DNA of 64,000 nt, taken from Erysipelotrichaceae bacterium OPF54 (GTDB taxonomy: Bacteria > Bacillota_I > Bacilli_A > Erysipelotrichales > Erysipelotrichaceae). Position numbers and translations under genes: made by a program. The notes beneath the pieces are model-generated. The model worked only from the letters and a program-made list of their open reading frames with translations. It had not been told where the DNA came from and did not search any database. The stretch spans positions 1,775,659 to 1,839,658 of the forward strand of contig BQKD01000001.1 in NCBI GenBank assembly GCA_022834735.1, written 5' to 3'. The first letter of the stretch is position 1. The number at the start of each line of letters is the position of its first letter. This document shows positions 1 through 7,601 of this stretch, one piece after another.

Positions 1-219
1 GATGATATCAACGATCTGCCGATCGTCTACAATATCGCCTGGTACGAACAGAAAGCTGTGATCGTCTTGCTGTCGCTGCTCTACCTAGGAATCCATAATA
101 TTCATCTTGGACCGACACTTCCGGCTTTTTTAAGCCCGAATGTCAAAAAAGTTCTATCGGATACTTTTGGGTTGTGTACGATCGATACGGTAGAAAACGA
201 TATGGAAAAATTTCTCTAG
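1..219 (+). CDS. hcp: Hybrid cluster protein (hydroxylamine reductase), C-terminal end only
   Basis: Only the last 72 codons lie in the window; the gene enters from the left edge and stops with TAG. The tail carries [14 protein letters not shown] followed by [17 protein letters not shown], which I recognise as the conserved C-terminus of hybrid cluster protein. That family is a cytoplasmic Fe-S/Fe-S-O enzyme that reduces hydroxylamine and is tied to nitric-oxide and reactive-nitrogen detoxification in anaerobes. The cluster ligands are upstream of the window, so activity cannot be judged. It converges with the capsule operon on the other strand, separated by a hairpin at 243-264. The flavodiiron protein near 10.6-11.8 kb could serve the same stress, but the two are not linked in an operon. 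Confidence 0.85.
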   Translation, partial: DDINDLPIVYNIAWYEQKAVIVLLSLLYLGIHNIHLGPTLPAFLSPNVKKVLSDTFGLCTIDTVENDMEKFL

Positions 220-242
220 AAAAACTGAGCCTCACAATTCAT

Positions 243-264
243 CTCCCACCTATAGAGGTGGGAG
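243..264. terminator. Hairpin between convergent hcp and capsule operon
   Basis: Perfect 9-bp stem CTCCCACCT / AGGTGGGAG around loop ATAG, followed by TCTTCTTGCAT. It sits between two convergent genes and probably ends transcription from both sides. The stem plus the CTTCTTGCAT tail also resembles, from memory, the imperfect-palindrome ends of IS200/IS605-type elements, so an insertion-sequence scar is an alternative. Confidence 0.6.
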
Positions 265-295
265 TCTTCTTGCATATAGTTGATAAAAAAGAAGA

Positions 296-1090
296 CTAGC
301 GTCCAAAGGAAAAAAATGATTTTTTCTTCTGGACCTTGTCTTCCATTTTAAGATCTCTTACTCTCCGGTTGTTCAGGATCCGGAGAGGATTTTTATATAA
401 AAGCTCCTGCGCCCAGACACTGCCGAACTGCTGCTCGACTTCTTCGTAAATATCGCTCAGCTGCTCGACACGATGTCCGTTTGCCCGATGGGTATCTGTG
501 CAGATGATGTGGGCATATCCTTCTTCAAGAAGCTTCCAGGCATTTTCCTGGATCGTCTTTCCATGCATTCCCTGCAGAGAGGTACGGTTCACCTGGAATA
601 AGTATCCCTGCTCTTTCCACCCGTCAATGATCTCCATATCGAGACCTTTGTGAAAATAGCGTTCCGCATGGGCAATGACCGGGACCATCCCGCGCACTTC
701 GACTTCATACAGCATATCTTCATGATTCTGTATCGTATGAATATCCCGCTGCACATTGTATTCGCATAAAAGATAAGCCGAGTTGTTGATGGTCTGGTAC
801 CATTCGTTTTCAAGCATTGAAAGAAAAGAGCTGTCCATGAACATTTCCGCTCCCGCGTATATTTTTATTCCGAATCTGGCGGCTTCCATCGCAAGCTCCT
901 GCTGACGTCTGTGGATGTCCTCATACGCTTCGTCATTCATCTGTCCGCCTACATAGTGAGGGGTCGAGCAGATCGCGACGATCCCGTCCTTTTTCGCGTT
1001 CTCCAAAGAAACGAGCGCATCTTCTTTATTCGGCATCCCGTCATCAATGTCCCAGGCAATATGGGAATGCAGATCGATCGTGCTACTCAT
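296..1090 (-). CDS. CpsB/YwqE-type PHP-domain tyrosine-protein phosphatase
   Basis: Predicted manganese-dependent phosphotyrosine phosphatase of 264 residues. It would dephosphorylate the capsule BY-kinase encoded in the same operon and so control polysaccharide assembly at the membrane. The PHP fold is seen in the N-terminal metal motif DLHSHIAWDIDDG, then STPHYVGG, GAEMF, PVIAHAERY and CTDTHRANGHR, which supply the His/Asp/Glu ligands. I start at ATG 1090 (MSSTIDLHSH). An upstream in-frame TTG at 1111 gives seven more residues but no better ribosome site. The start codon overlaps the end of the chain-length gene (1083), so translation is probably coupled. This is the last gene of the operon; the C-terminus is basic (KVQKKKSFFSFGR). 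Confidence 0.9.
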   Translation of the reverse strand: MSSTIDLHSHIAWDIDDGMPNKEDALVSLENAKKDGIVAICSTPHYVGGQMNDEAYEDIHRRQQELAMEAARFGIKIYAGAEMFMDSSFLSMLENEWYQTINNSAYLLCEYNVQRDIHTIQNHEDMLYEVEVRGMVPVIAHAERYFHKGLDMEIIDGWKEQGYLFQVNRTSLQGMHGKTIQENAWKLLEEGYAHIICTDTHRANGHRVEQLSDIYEEVEQQFGSVWAQELLYKNPLRILNNRRVRDLKMEDKVQKKKSFFSFGR

Positions 1091-1844
1091 TGAAATCCGG
1101 CAGCTGCGCAAGCACCGGGATTCCCAGGTACTTTTCCGCTTCCTCTCTGTTTTTCAGCCGCTTGTCGCCTATGACACGGATCATGATATAGGCGCATCCG
1201 AGCATGAATCCGGCCACCGCCCCGATCAGAGCGTTTCTTTTCACGTGCGGACCGACCGGAACAAAAGACAGCTTCGGATTGTCGACAATCTCGATATTGC
1301 TTACATTCAGCGTATCTTTCATCCGTTCGATAAAATTGTTAACTGTCGATGAAACGATATTTTTGGACAGGCGCGCGTCTTCTGTTACGGCTGTTACGGC
1401 TGTCACGGTCACAAGAGTCGTATTGCTCGTGTTGGATACGGTCAAAGCGTCCCGTGCTTCTTTTGCGGAGCTCAGGCCCGTTTCCTTGGCAACCTGCGTC
1501 ATGATATTGTTCTGTGTCATGAGCGTGATCACGTTATTGACAAGCTTCTCGTTGGATGTCATGGAATTGTAGTCGACATACCCGGTATCCGAGACCATTG
1601 GTGTCAAAAAGATCGATGCACTCGAAGCGTAGGTCTTGGGTACAAACAGCTTTGTTCCGATCCCTGCTCCCGCTCCGCACAGAAGAGTCAGAAGGACAAT
1701 AAGCACAATGTGTTTTTTGAACAGGCTCCATACTTCAGCCAGATCAATTGTGATCTCCTCTTCATTTTCTCTTTGCTGATAAAAATCATTTTGTATTGCT
1801 GCATTTCTTCTAGTCGATTCGTTTCTTTTATATCTGCTTGGCAT
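1083..1844 (-). CDS. Wzz/CpsC-type chain-length determinant (capsule kinase adaptor)
   Basis: Membrane protein of 253 residues that would set polysaccharide chain length and, in Gram-positive bacteria, activate the separate BY-kinase. It begins with a basic, Asn/Arg-rich cytoplasmic stretch, a first membrane segment at about residues 35-57 (IVLIVLLTLLCGAGAG), an extracellular region of about 130 residues and a second membrane segment near residues 205-228 (GAVAGFMLGCAYIMI). The C-terminal cytoplasmic tail has NREEAEKYLGIPVLAQLP, typical of the kinase-contact region. I use ATG 1844 because AAAGGAAG lies just upstream; an ATG at 1877 would run through that site and the end of the preceding gene. 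Odd: a Thr/Val repeat (TVTAVTAVTED) encoded by a short tandem GCTGTTACG-like repeat. Confidence 0.88.
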   Translation of the reverse strand: MPSRYKRNESTRRNAAIQNDFYQQRENEEEITIDLAEVWSLFKKHIVLIVLLTLLCGAGAGIGTKLFVPKTYASSASIFLTPMVSDTGYVDYNSMTSNEKLVNNVITLMTQNNIMTQVAKETGLSSAKEARDALTVSNTSNTTLVTVTAVTAVTEDARLSKNIVSSTVNNFIERMKDTLNVSNIEIVDNPKLSFVPVGPHVKRNALIGAVAGFMLGCAYIMIRVIGDKRLKNREEAEKYLGIPVLAQLPDFNE

Positions 1845-1860
1845 AATTTTCTTCCTTTGC

Positions 1861-3225
1861 TTACATTGCGCCTTCATCTTTGTTGATGATCTGCTTGATC
1901 GTTCGGATCAATAAGGTCGTATCGAGCCACAAGCTCCAGTTTCTATAATAGTATTCATCCAGCTCGAGACGCTGTTCGAAGTTCACTTCGCTGCGTCCGT
2001 GGGTCTGCCACATCCCGGTAATGCCCGGTTTCGAGCTGACGATATCGTCATAACGCTCGCCCATATCTTCCTTTTCCCTGGGCAGATACGGTCTTGGCCC
2101 GATCAGGCTCATTTCTCCTTTAAGAACATTGATAAACTGCGGAAACTCATCAAGACTGGTCCTCCTGAGAAAATCACCCGCCTTCGTGATCCGCGGATCG
2201 TTTTTGAGCTTTTTGTTTTCTGTATACTCTTTACGGATCGATTCATCCTTTTCCATGAGCTCATCGAGGATCTGTTCGGCATTCGGGACCATGGTCCTGA
2301 ATTTGTAGATCATAAAGGGTCTGCCGTCTTTTCCGATCCGGGTCTGGGTAAAGAACAGCGGATCGCGGTCCCCCTGCTTGTGATTGAGATGGCGGACATA
2401 TAAAGTAAGAGGTCCAAGGACCATCATGCCTGCCAGGCCGGCAAAAATATCGATCAGCCGTTTCAGAAAAGCCTGCGGTCTGCTGATCGTGCCCTGCGAT
2501 GTGGAGATCATGAGCAGGCCGTCAAAGTCGTCGATCTTCGTATCAAAGGTCACGAGACCTTCCATTCTCGGCAGATACTTGATCGTTTCCACCTTATCCA
2601 TGATCCGCTCGACGATCGTTCGCTGATCGATCCGGTTCATTTCCGGGATCGCGATCAACACCGTCTCAATCTTTTCTTTCTCAATGACTTTTTCAAGATC
2701 CCTGAGCAGATAGACGGGCAGTTCCTGTTCCACAAGCTCCTGGTCCACGCTCTTCATGGTCGGATCATTATTGCAGTTGACGAACCCTTTTACATTCAGC
2801 AGCGAATAGCGATTGACCTTGCATGTCTGCTGCAGCTGTTTAGCCGTATGACCAGCCCCGATCACAAGGACGTTTTTTCTCAGCTGCTTCCAGAAGATCA
2901 GATGGGTAAAGCGCGCGATCAGAAGATTGCACACTCCCTGCACGAGCAGAAAAAGCACGAGCCAGCCGAGCGCCTGCCATTGAAAATGGACATAATCAAT
3001 GATCAGGAGCGAACTGGCAAAATAAGCCAGATAGCCTTTGAACATCAGTTCCAGCTCATCCCAGATCAGAAGCGTGCTCTTGCGGTAGCGTCCCGCCAGA
3101 TGCATGATGATAAAATAAAGGATGAACAGCTTGATCTTGAAGATCGTTCGAAAAGGAAAAATGAACAGCAGGGCTGCCGTCATGATCCCTTCGATTATAT
3201 TTTTATATATACCTAGTTTTGTCAT
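1861..3225 (-). CDS. Undecaprenyl-phosphate sugar-1-phosphate transferase (priming glycosyltransferase)
   Basis: A 454-residue integral membrane enzyme that starts repeat-unit assembly by moving a sugar-1-phosphate onto undecaprenyl phosphate. The N-terminal half has several membrane spans and a Rossmann-like CoA-binding-type domain (VLVIGAGHTAKQL, about residue 120). The C-terminal catalytic domain (about residues 250-450) contains KRLIDIFAGLAGM, then the hallmark YKFRTMVPNAE, RRTSLDEFPQ, LKGEMSLIGPRP and KPGITGMWQ motifs of the bacterial sugar transferase family. The sugar (hexose or di-N-acetyl type) cannot be told from sequence by eye. It follows the PepSY lipoprotein gene and its stop lies 16 bases upstream of the next gene's start. 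Confidence 0.92.
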   Translation of the reverse strand: MTKLGIYKNIIEGIMTAALLFIFPFRTIFKIKLFILYFIIMHLAGRYRKSTLLIWDELELMFKGYLAYFASSLLIIDYVHFQWQALGWLVLFLLVQGVCNLLIARFTHLIFWKQLRKNVLVIGAGHTAKQLQQTCKVNRYSLLNVKGFVNCNNDPTMKSVDQELVEQELPVYLLRDLEKVIEKEKIETVLIAIPEMNRIDQRTIVERIMDKVETIKYLPRMEGLVTFDTKIDDFDGLLMISTSQGTISRPQAFLKRLIDIFAGLAGMMVLGPLTLYVRHLNHKQGDRDPLFFTQTRIGKDGRPFMIYKFRTMVPNAEQILDELMEKDESIRKEYTENKKLKNDPRITKAGDFLRRTSLDEFPQFINVLKGEMSLIGPRPYLPREKEDMGERYDDIVSSKPGITGMWQTHGRSEVNFEQRLELDEYYYRNWSLWLDTTLLIRTIKQIINKDEGAM

Positions 3226-3249
3226 AACGTATGCCCTGCCCGTTTTATT

Positions 3250-3789
3250 CTAGATAAATACCGAGCTGAGAACTTCACCGCTCGCTGCATCCACTGTGAC
3301 CTGATTTCTCGAATCCCCGAAATCGAATTCCACGGTATATTCTGTTTTCGCGCTGTTCAGCTTCGCATCCAGATCCGTTACATCTTCTTTGGAAAGTCCG
3401 GCATTATTGAGTGCAGCTGTCACAGCATCCTCTTTCGAGATCATCCCTTCCGGAGCACTTTCCGATTCCTGCTTTTTTTCTTTCGACGTTTCGCTTTTCT
3501 GTTCCTGTCCGGCTGCCTCGCCATTATTCTTTTCGTAATCGCAGTCTTCTATGATCCCGTCTTTATTGATCGTGTATTGATACGTGCCGGAATCGACAGT
3601 AAATGAAACCTTGTATTTATTTCCGTCTTCTTTCGCTTCCAGATTCGTCACATTATCCTGAAGATTGTTGGAATCATCAAGCGCTACTTCTGTGGCATCC
3701 TCTACAGAAACCTGCAGTCCTTTGGAACATCCGGAAAAAAGAACGCTCCCTCCGGCGGCCAGAGCGAAAATCAGTGATCTTGTTTTCAT
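3250..3789 (-). CDS. PepSY-domain lipoprotein in capsule operon
   Basis: A 179-residue secreted lipoprotein. The signal peptide MKTRSLIFALAAGGSVLFSGC ends in a lipobox (FSGC), so the mature protein would start at Cys 21 and sit on the outer face of the membrane. Two PepSY-like repeats follow, each with an Ala/Leu-rich helix and a YxVxF or YTVEF strand pair (KYKVSFTVD near residue 60, YTVEFDFG near residue 150), split by a charged Glu/Lys/Ser linker. PepSY domains are thought to inhibit extracellular peptidases. The ATG overlaps the stop of the kinase gene (ATGA), which implies coupled translation. Such a gene between a BY-kinase and a priming transferase is unusual, and its job there is unknown. 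Confidence 0.82.
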   Translation of the reverse strand: MKTRSLIFALAAGGSVLFSGCSKGLQVSVEDATEVALDDSNNLQDNVTNLEAKEDGNKYKVSFTVDSGTYQYTINKDGIIEDCDYEKNNGEAAGQEQKSETSKEKKQESESAPEGMISKEDAVTAALNNAGLSKEDVTDLDAKLNSAKTEYTVEFDFGDSRNQVTVDAASGEVLSSVFI

Positions 3790-4481
3790 CAGGCTTCCTC
3801 CCCGTATCCGTATCCGTATCCATATCCGTATTTTCTCGATTTGACTTCTTCCACCTTGGTCAGCACGACACCGAACACATTCGCGCCTGTCCGCTCGAGA
3901 TCGTCAATGGCCGCTTTGGCAGCGCGCTTGTCGGTTTCCTTGGCAGAGATCACATACAGCGTCCCGTCCGCCATGCTTGAAATGGATATGCCTTCGCTCA
4001 CGCGGTTGATCGGCGGACAGTCGATAATAATGTAGTCGAATTCTTTTCGAGCCTGTTCCAGAAACTGGGAAAACTTCTTTGACGACAAAATTTCTGTCGG
4101 GTTCGGAACTCTTCGTCCTGTCGGCAGAAAGTACAGAATGGTCTGATTGCTGAATTCAAGAGGCATGATCTCCTCGTAGCTGAGCACATTCGTTCCCGGC
4201 TGATAGCGGGCAAGAAGGTTCGAAAACCCTTTCGCATTGGAAACCTTGAACATTTTGTGATCGCTCGGGTTTCGAAGATCCCCGTCGATCAGAAGCACGC
4301 GTTTGTATTTATCCGCAAAAATTCTGGCAAGATTGGTAGATACTGTTGATTTTCCTTCGTTCGGATTCGTGGAAACGACATTGATCACGCGTAGATCGTC
4401 GTCCATCTGCGAGAATTCGATATTCGTCCTTAGATGACGGAAAATCTCATCTAGGTTGAACTGGTTTTGTTTTTTGGCCAT
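3789..4481 (-). CDS. CpsD/CapB-type BY-kinase (protein-tyrosine kinase)
   Basis: Cytoplasmic bacterial tyrosine kinase of 230 residues that works with the Wzz-like adaptor to regulate polysaccharide production. Walker A is TNPNEGKST (about residue 40), Walker A' is VLLIDGDLRNPS (about residue 79) and Walker B is YIIIDCPP (about residue 144). The C-terminus is the expected tyrosine cluster, KYGYGYGYGYGEEA, with five Tyr alternating with Gly as autophosphorylation sites. It is the first gene of the cassette. AAAGGAAA stands six bases before the ATG, and a likely promoter is at 4533-4561. The partner phosphatase is the last gene of the same operon. Confidence 0.93.
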   Translation of the reverse strand: MAKKQNQFNLDEIFRHLRTNIEFSQMDDDLRVINVVSTNPNEGKSTVSTNLARIFADKYKRVLLIDGDLRNPSDHKMFKVSNAKGFSNLLARYQPGTNVLSYEEIMPLEFSNQTILYFLPTGRRVPNPTEILSSKKFSQFLEQARKEFDYIIIDCPPINRVSEGISISSMADGTLYVISAKETDKRAAKAAIDDLERTGANVFGVVLTKVEEVKSRKYGYGYGYGYGEEA

Positions 4482-4532
4482 AAATTTCCTTTCTTTCCTT
4501 ATGCAGCTGTTTTCTGTATTAGCATATCTTCC

Positions 4533-4561
4533 ATTTTGGTCTATTCTCTTTCTTTTGTCAA
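4533..4561 (-). promoter_or_regulatory. Likely sigma-A promoter of the capsule cassette
   Basis: On the minus strand a perfect TTGACA (4556-4561) is followed after 17 bases by CAAAAT (4533-4538), about 50 bases before the kinase start. The -10 is weak, and TATGCT a little further downstream is an alternative. Confidence 0.5.
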
Positions 4562-4635
4562 GATTCGATTACCTTTTCATTATCATTGATATGAAAATAA
4601 AAAAACGTTTTATTTATGTCTTTTGAATCCAAAAG

Positions 4636-4664
4636 AAAAGGAATACACCGTACGTATTCCTTTT
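4636..4664 (-). terminator. Terminator after the LCP gene
   Basis: Inverted repeat AAAAGGAATAC / GTATTCCTTTT with a 7-base loop, just downstream of the LCP stop codon on the minus strand and followed there by TTTTCTTTTGG. It separates the LCP gene from the capsule cassette. Confidence 0.75.
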
Positions 4665-4667
4665 TCA

Positions 4668-6149
4668 TCATTGAACATTGACATAGGGTGGTACCTCCCC
4701 TTTCCGTACCGCATCCATATCGGCCTTGGCATTGGAAACTGTGATCTTGTCCGGATACATGACAGACGCCTGATCGCCGAGCTCGTAGGCGAAATCCGTA
4801 CCGTTCGAACCATTGACCGAATAGCTGTAGACCTTCCATTTCGCGCCGTCCGCGATCTGCTGGTTTACGAACCCGGTCAGTTCGTCCATGCTCATATTCG
4901 TCTGGAACGAGTGTCCGACCGTCTGCATCACGCCCGCAAAATTGGCAAGGATCGCCGGCGAGGTTGCTTTATCGATCATGGCCTGCATCACGCGCATCTC
5001 GTTTTGTCCGCGCTGGCGGTCTCCATCTGCGAAAGCGTACCGTTCGCGCACAAACCCTAACGTCTGGTCCCCGTCCATATGGATAAGGCCCGGCTCGAAA
5101 TGATATCCGCCATGCTGGGAAACAAAATCATCCGCATTGTTCACATCGATCCCGCCCAGCTCATCCACAATTTCGATGAGGCTCGAGAAATTGACACGGA
5201 CATTGTAGTTGATCTTTATCCCGAACAGTTTTTCGAGCGTCATTTCTGTCGTTTCGATCCCGTGAAGTCCTGTATGGGTCAGCTTATCCATTTTCCCCTG
5301 CGCACAGCCGGTCGAGGCGTCGCACACCGTTTCGACATAATAGTCGCGTGGAATGGAAACGAGCAGGATCGTATGGGTCTTCGGGTTGACCGACACGATC
5401 ATGTTCACATCGCTTCTTGATGTGTCCTCGATCGCTCCATACGTATCGATACCGGAAACGAGCACATTGAACGGTTCCGTACGGGTGTCGACACTATTGG
5501 CCGAACCGCTTTTCTTTACAGCATACTGATAATCGAATACCGGAACGATTTCCTCGCGGATATTCTGCTGACCTTCCATATCCTCGATCGTAGCAATATA
5601 GGACTGGTCGAGGATCGCGCCGTCGATCGCCTGCCCTTTCAGGTCGCTGACCATCTTGATGCTCGAATCATATCCTTTTGTCTTAAAACGGATTCCTTTT
5701 TTATCCAGCGCTTCGATGCACCCTTTCGATCCCTCTGTATTGATGTGGTTCAGGATGCCGATCGTACGGCCTTCCAGCTCCTTAGGATCATTGATCACAT
5801 GATTGTTGAGCACATAGACCGATGCCACCTTCTTCAGCTCGCCGATGCTCTGTGTCATCATGTTCAGAGCGCCGTTGGTCACCCACAAATAGTAGCTTCC
5901 TGTTCCCGCGGTGAGCGCCAGGACGACCGCAAGGATCCAGCCGAAGATCTTCGAAAAGATGCCGCTTCCTTTTTTCAGCCATAGCAGGCCGAGGATGAGC
6001 AGCATGAGCGCGCCGATGACAACAAACAGGATAAGCATCCGGAACGGCATTACACCAAGCCGGATCAGACAGTAATACATAAAGCACAGCAGGGCTGCAA
6101 GCAGAAGCCATATATAAAATAATGGTCTTTTTATCAAATTGTTTTTCAT
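4668..6149 (-). CDS. LytR-CpsA-Psr (LCP) family cell-wall polymer ligase
   Basis: A 493-residue membrane-anchored phosphotransferase of the LCP family, which attaches lipid-linked polymers such as capsule or teichoic acid to peptidoglycan. Three N-terminal membrane segments (about residues 10-85) precede an extracellular accessory domain and the LCP domain from about residue 225. Key LCP signatures are FNVLVSGIDTYG, SRSDVNMIVSVNP, LLVSIPRDYYVE, GGIDVNNADDF and FVRERYAFADGDRQRGQNEM, the last holding the conserved Arg and Asp residues that bind pyrophosphate. AGAGGATG lies before the ATG. It lies upstream of the capsule operon on the same strand but has its own terminator, so it is probably transcribed separately while acting on the same polymer. 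Confidence 0.93.
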   Translation of the reverse strand: MKNNLIKRPLFYIWLLLAALLCFMYYCLIRLGVMPFRMLILFVVIGALMLLILGLLWLKKGSGIFSKIFGWILAVVLALTAGTGSYYLWVTNGALNMMTQSIGELKKVASVYVLNNHVINDPKELEGRTIGILNHINTEGSKGCIEALDKKGIRFKTKGYDSSIKMVSDLKGQAIDGAILDQSYIATIEDMEGQQNIREEIVPVFDYQYAVKKSGSANSVDTRTEPFNVLVSGIDTYGAIEDTSRSDVNMIVSVNPKTHTILLVSIPRDYYVETVCDASTGCAQGKMDKLTHTGLHGIETTEMTLEKLFGIKINYNVRVNFSSLIEIVDELGGIDVNNADDFVSQHGGYHFEPGLIHMDGDQTLGFVRERYAFADGDRQRGQNEMRVMQAMIDKATSPAILANFAGVMQTVGHSFQTNMSMDELTGFVNQQIADGAKWKVYSYSVNGSNGTDFAYELGDQASVMYPDKITVSNAKADMDAVRKGEVPPYVNVQ

Positions 6150-6213
6150 AACATCCTCTGTTCTTACGTTTCACTTTAAACCATAACAAAAACAGAAAAA
6201 ACAAGCAAATTTT

Positions 6214-6975
6214 TCAGGCAACCGGTGCCAGAAGCACTTTTCCTGTCCCTTTGTATACATTTACCAGACCTTCGCCGCTGGCAGCCGATCCGATCAGAGA
6301 TCTGCCCGCCTTTTCCACAGTAAATTCAAGATCGGCGCTCCATGCCACCGCCAGGGAACCGTCGATCTTCAGCACATCGCGGTCCAGTTCGATCTCGATC
6401 AGTTCTTCTGCCGGACACACGCTTTCGAGCACCGCATAGCCGGTTCCGGAAAGGCACAGGTTGAACAGGCCTTCATTGCCTGCGACTGCGCTCGACAGCG
6501 ATTTTCTTGAAACGATGCTTCGTTTCAGTCTGGCAGTGCAGGCCAGGAACATGCCGTCTTCCACGACGATCCCGCTTCCCCATTTCGATACATCGATCGT
6601 CAGCAGATGCTTGTAGGTCGGCTCGCTCATGATGACACCGTTTCCTGCATATTCCGGCTTGATCCCTGCCTCGCCGCTCACGCTGCCTCCGATCATTTTT
6701 CCAAAGAAGTCGCCCACGCCCTTGATGCCGCTCGTCGCCGCGACATCGCCTGCCATCCACTGCATCGCGCCAGCCTGCAGAACGATTCCTTCCTGAACCG
6801 TTACCTGGCACAAAAGCTGCCTCTGGCGGATATTCATTTTGGATGAATAATATTCTGCAGCCGCATTGACCGGATCGAGCGAGCGGTCCTGTATGTGCTC
6901 GCATACCGTAAACGGCCCTGCCGTCTCTTTCATGATGATATTCGTATTTTCTTTCAGATTTTTGATCGTAAACAT
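6214..6975 (-). CDS. AIM24 / TIGR00266 family protein
   Basis: A 253-residue predicted cytoplasmic protein with the AIM24-type beta-rich fold. Recognisable segments are QEGIVLQAGAMQWMAGDV, FFGKMIGGSVSGEAG, VVEDGMFLACTARLK, LSGTGYAVLES and KGTGKVLLAP at the C-terminus. The family's biochemical role is not established. The start is supported by GGAGAAG eight bases upstream of ATG 6975. It is monocistronic and divergent from the membrane protein at 7013, with only 37 bases between the two starts. Confidence 0.8.
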   Translation of the reverse strand: MFTIKNLKENTNIIMKETAGPFTVCEHIQDRSLDPVNAAAEYYSSKMNIRQRQLLCQVTVQEGIVLQAGAMQWMAGDVAATSGIKGVGDFFGKMIGGSVSGEAGIKPEYAGNGVIMSEPTYKHLLTIDVSKWGSGIVVEDGMFLACTARLKRSIVSRKSLSSAVAGNEGLFNLCLSGTGYAVLESVCPAEELIEIELDRDVLKIDGSLAVAWSADLEFTVEKAGRSLIGSAASGEGLVNVYKGTGKVLLAPVA

Positions 6976-6977
6976 AT

Positions 6978-7012
6978 TTTATACTTCTCCTGCTCTTTAG
7001 TATAATGCAGTC
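6978..7012 (+). promoter_or_regulatory. Promoter predicting a leaderless transcript
   Basis: A perfect TATAAT (7001-7006) stands six bases before ATG 7013, with a weak -35 (TTTATA, 6978-6983). Transcription would then begin at or within a base or two of the ATG. No Shine-Dalgarno sequence is present. Confidence 0.5.
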
Positions 7013-7558
7013 ATGGCACCAAAAACATTACAAACGCTTGCGAAAACTTACGCTTTTGTCATCAACCCTCTGATCAATCTGCCGGTCTTTTTATGGATCG
7101 ATCCCGCCTATGACAACCTGTCCTATATCGGCAACACGCTTGGCCGCCCCTGGTATTTGTTCCTATGGGCCGTTTCAAGCTGTCTGGGCATGTACTTTTT
7201 CGCCCGGTCGATCTGGAAAAAATACCGTATTTCCTGGAACACTGTATTTCATCGGCTCATCTGCTGCGGGATGCCCTTTTCCTGCATTATTCCATACTCT
7301 GATTCCCTTCCCGGCATCATCAACGACCTGCATGTATGGATCGCTGTCGTATGTGTGGGCCTGTATATTTTTGAATGGATCCGGACCATGTTCGATCCAG
7401 TTTTCACGACATCAGGATCCTATCACACTTTATGTATCCTTCTTCTCGCTGTCTTTGCCGCCAGCTTTTTATGCATGAGCGCTGCCGGGCATGTCAACGC
7501 GCTTTGCGAAGTGTCCTTCAGCGTTCTTGTCAATATGGTGCTTTCCTGTTTTGTCTGA
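7013..7558 (+). CDS. Multi-pass membrane protein of unknown function
   Basis: A 181-residue protein with five or six likely transmembrane helices (for example PWYLFLWAVSSCLGMYFFA near residue 46, LHVWIAVVCVGLYIFEW near residue 105, LCILLLAVFAASFLCM near residue 141 and a C-terminal VLVNMVLSCFV). The spacing recalls DUF998-like small membrane proteins, but I cannot assign a family firmly. No ribosome-binding site precedes the ATG; the -10 box is six bases upstream, so the mRNA may be leaderless. It ends just before a hairpin that serves the convergent gene. Confidence 0.65.
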   Translation: MAPKTLQTLAKTYAFVINPLINLPVFLWIDPAYDNLSYIGNTLGRPWYLFLWAVSSCLGMYFFARSIWKKYRISWNTVFHRLICCGMPFSCIIPYSDSLPGIINDLHVWIAVVCVGLYIFEWIRTMFDPVFTTSGSYHTLCILLLAVFAASFLCMSAAGHVNALCEVSFSVLVNMVLSCFV

Positions 7559-7564
7559 CAAAAA

Positions 7565-7584
7565 AACCTCCGTCGCAGGAGGTT
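7565..7584. terminator. Terminator between convergent membrane-protein genes
   Basis: Stem AACCTCC / GGAGGTT with a 6-base loop. On the minus strand it is followed by a run of seven T, giving a typical intrinsic terminator for the gene at 7602-8855; it may also stop plus-strand transcription. Confidence 0.75.
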
Positions 7585-7601
7585 CGCAATATGTATCGTT
7601 C

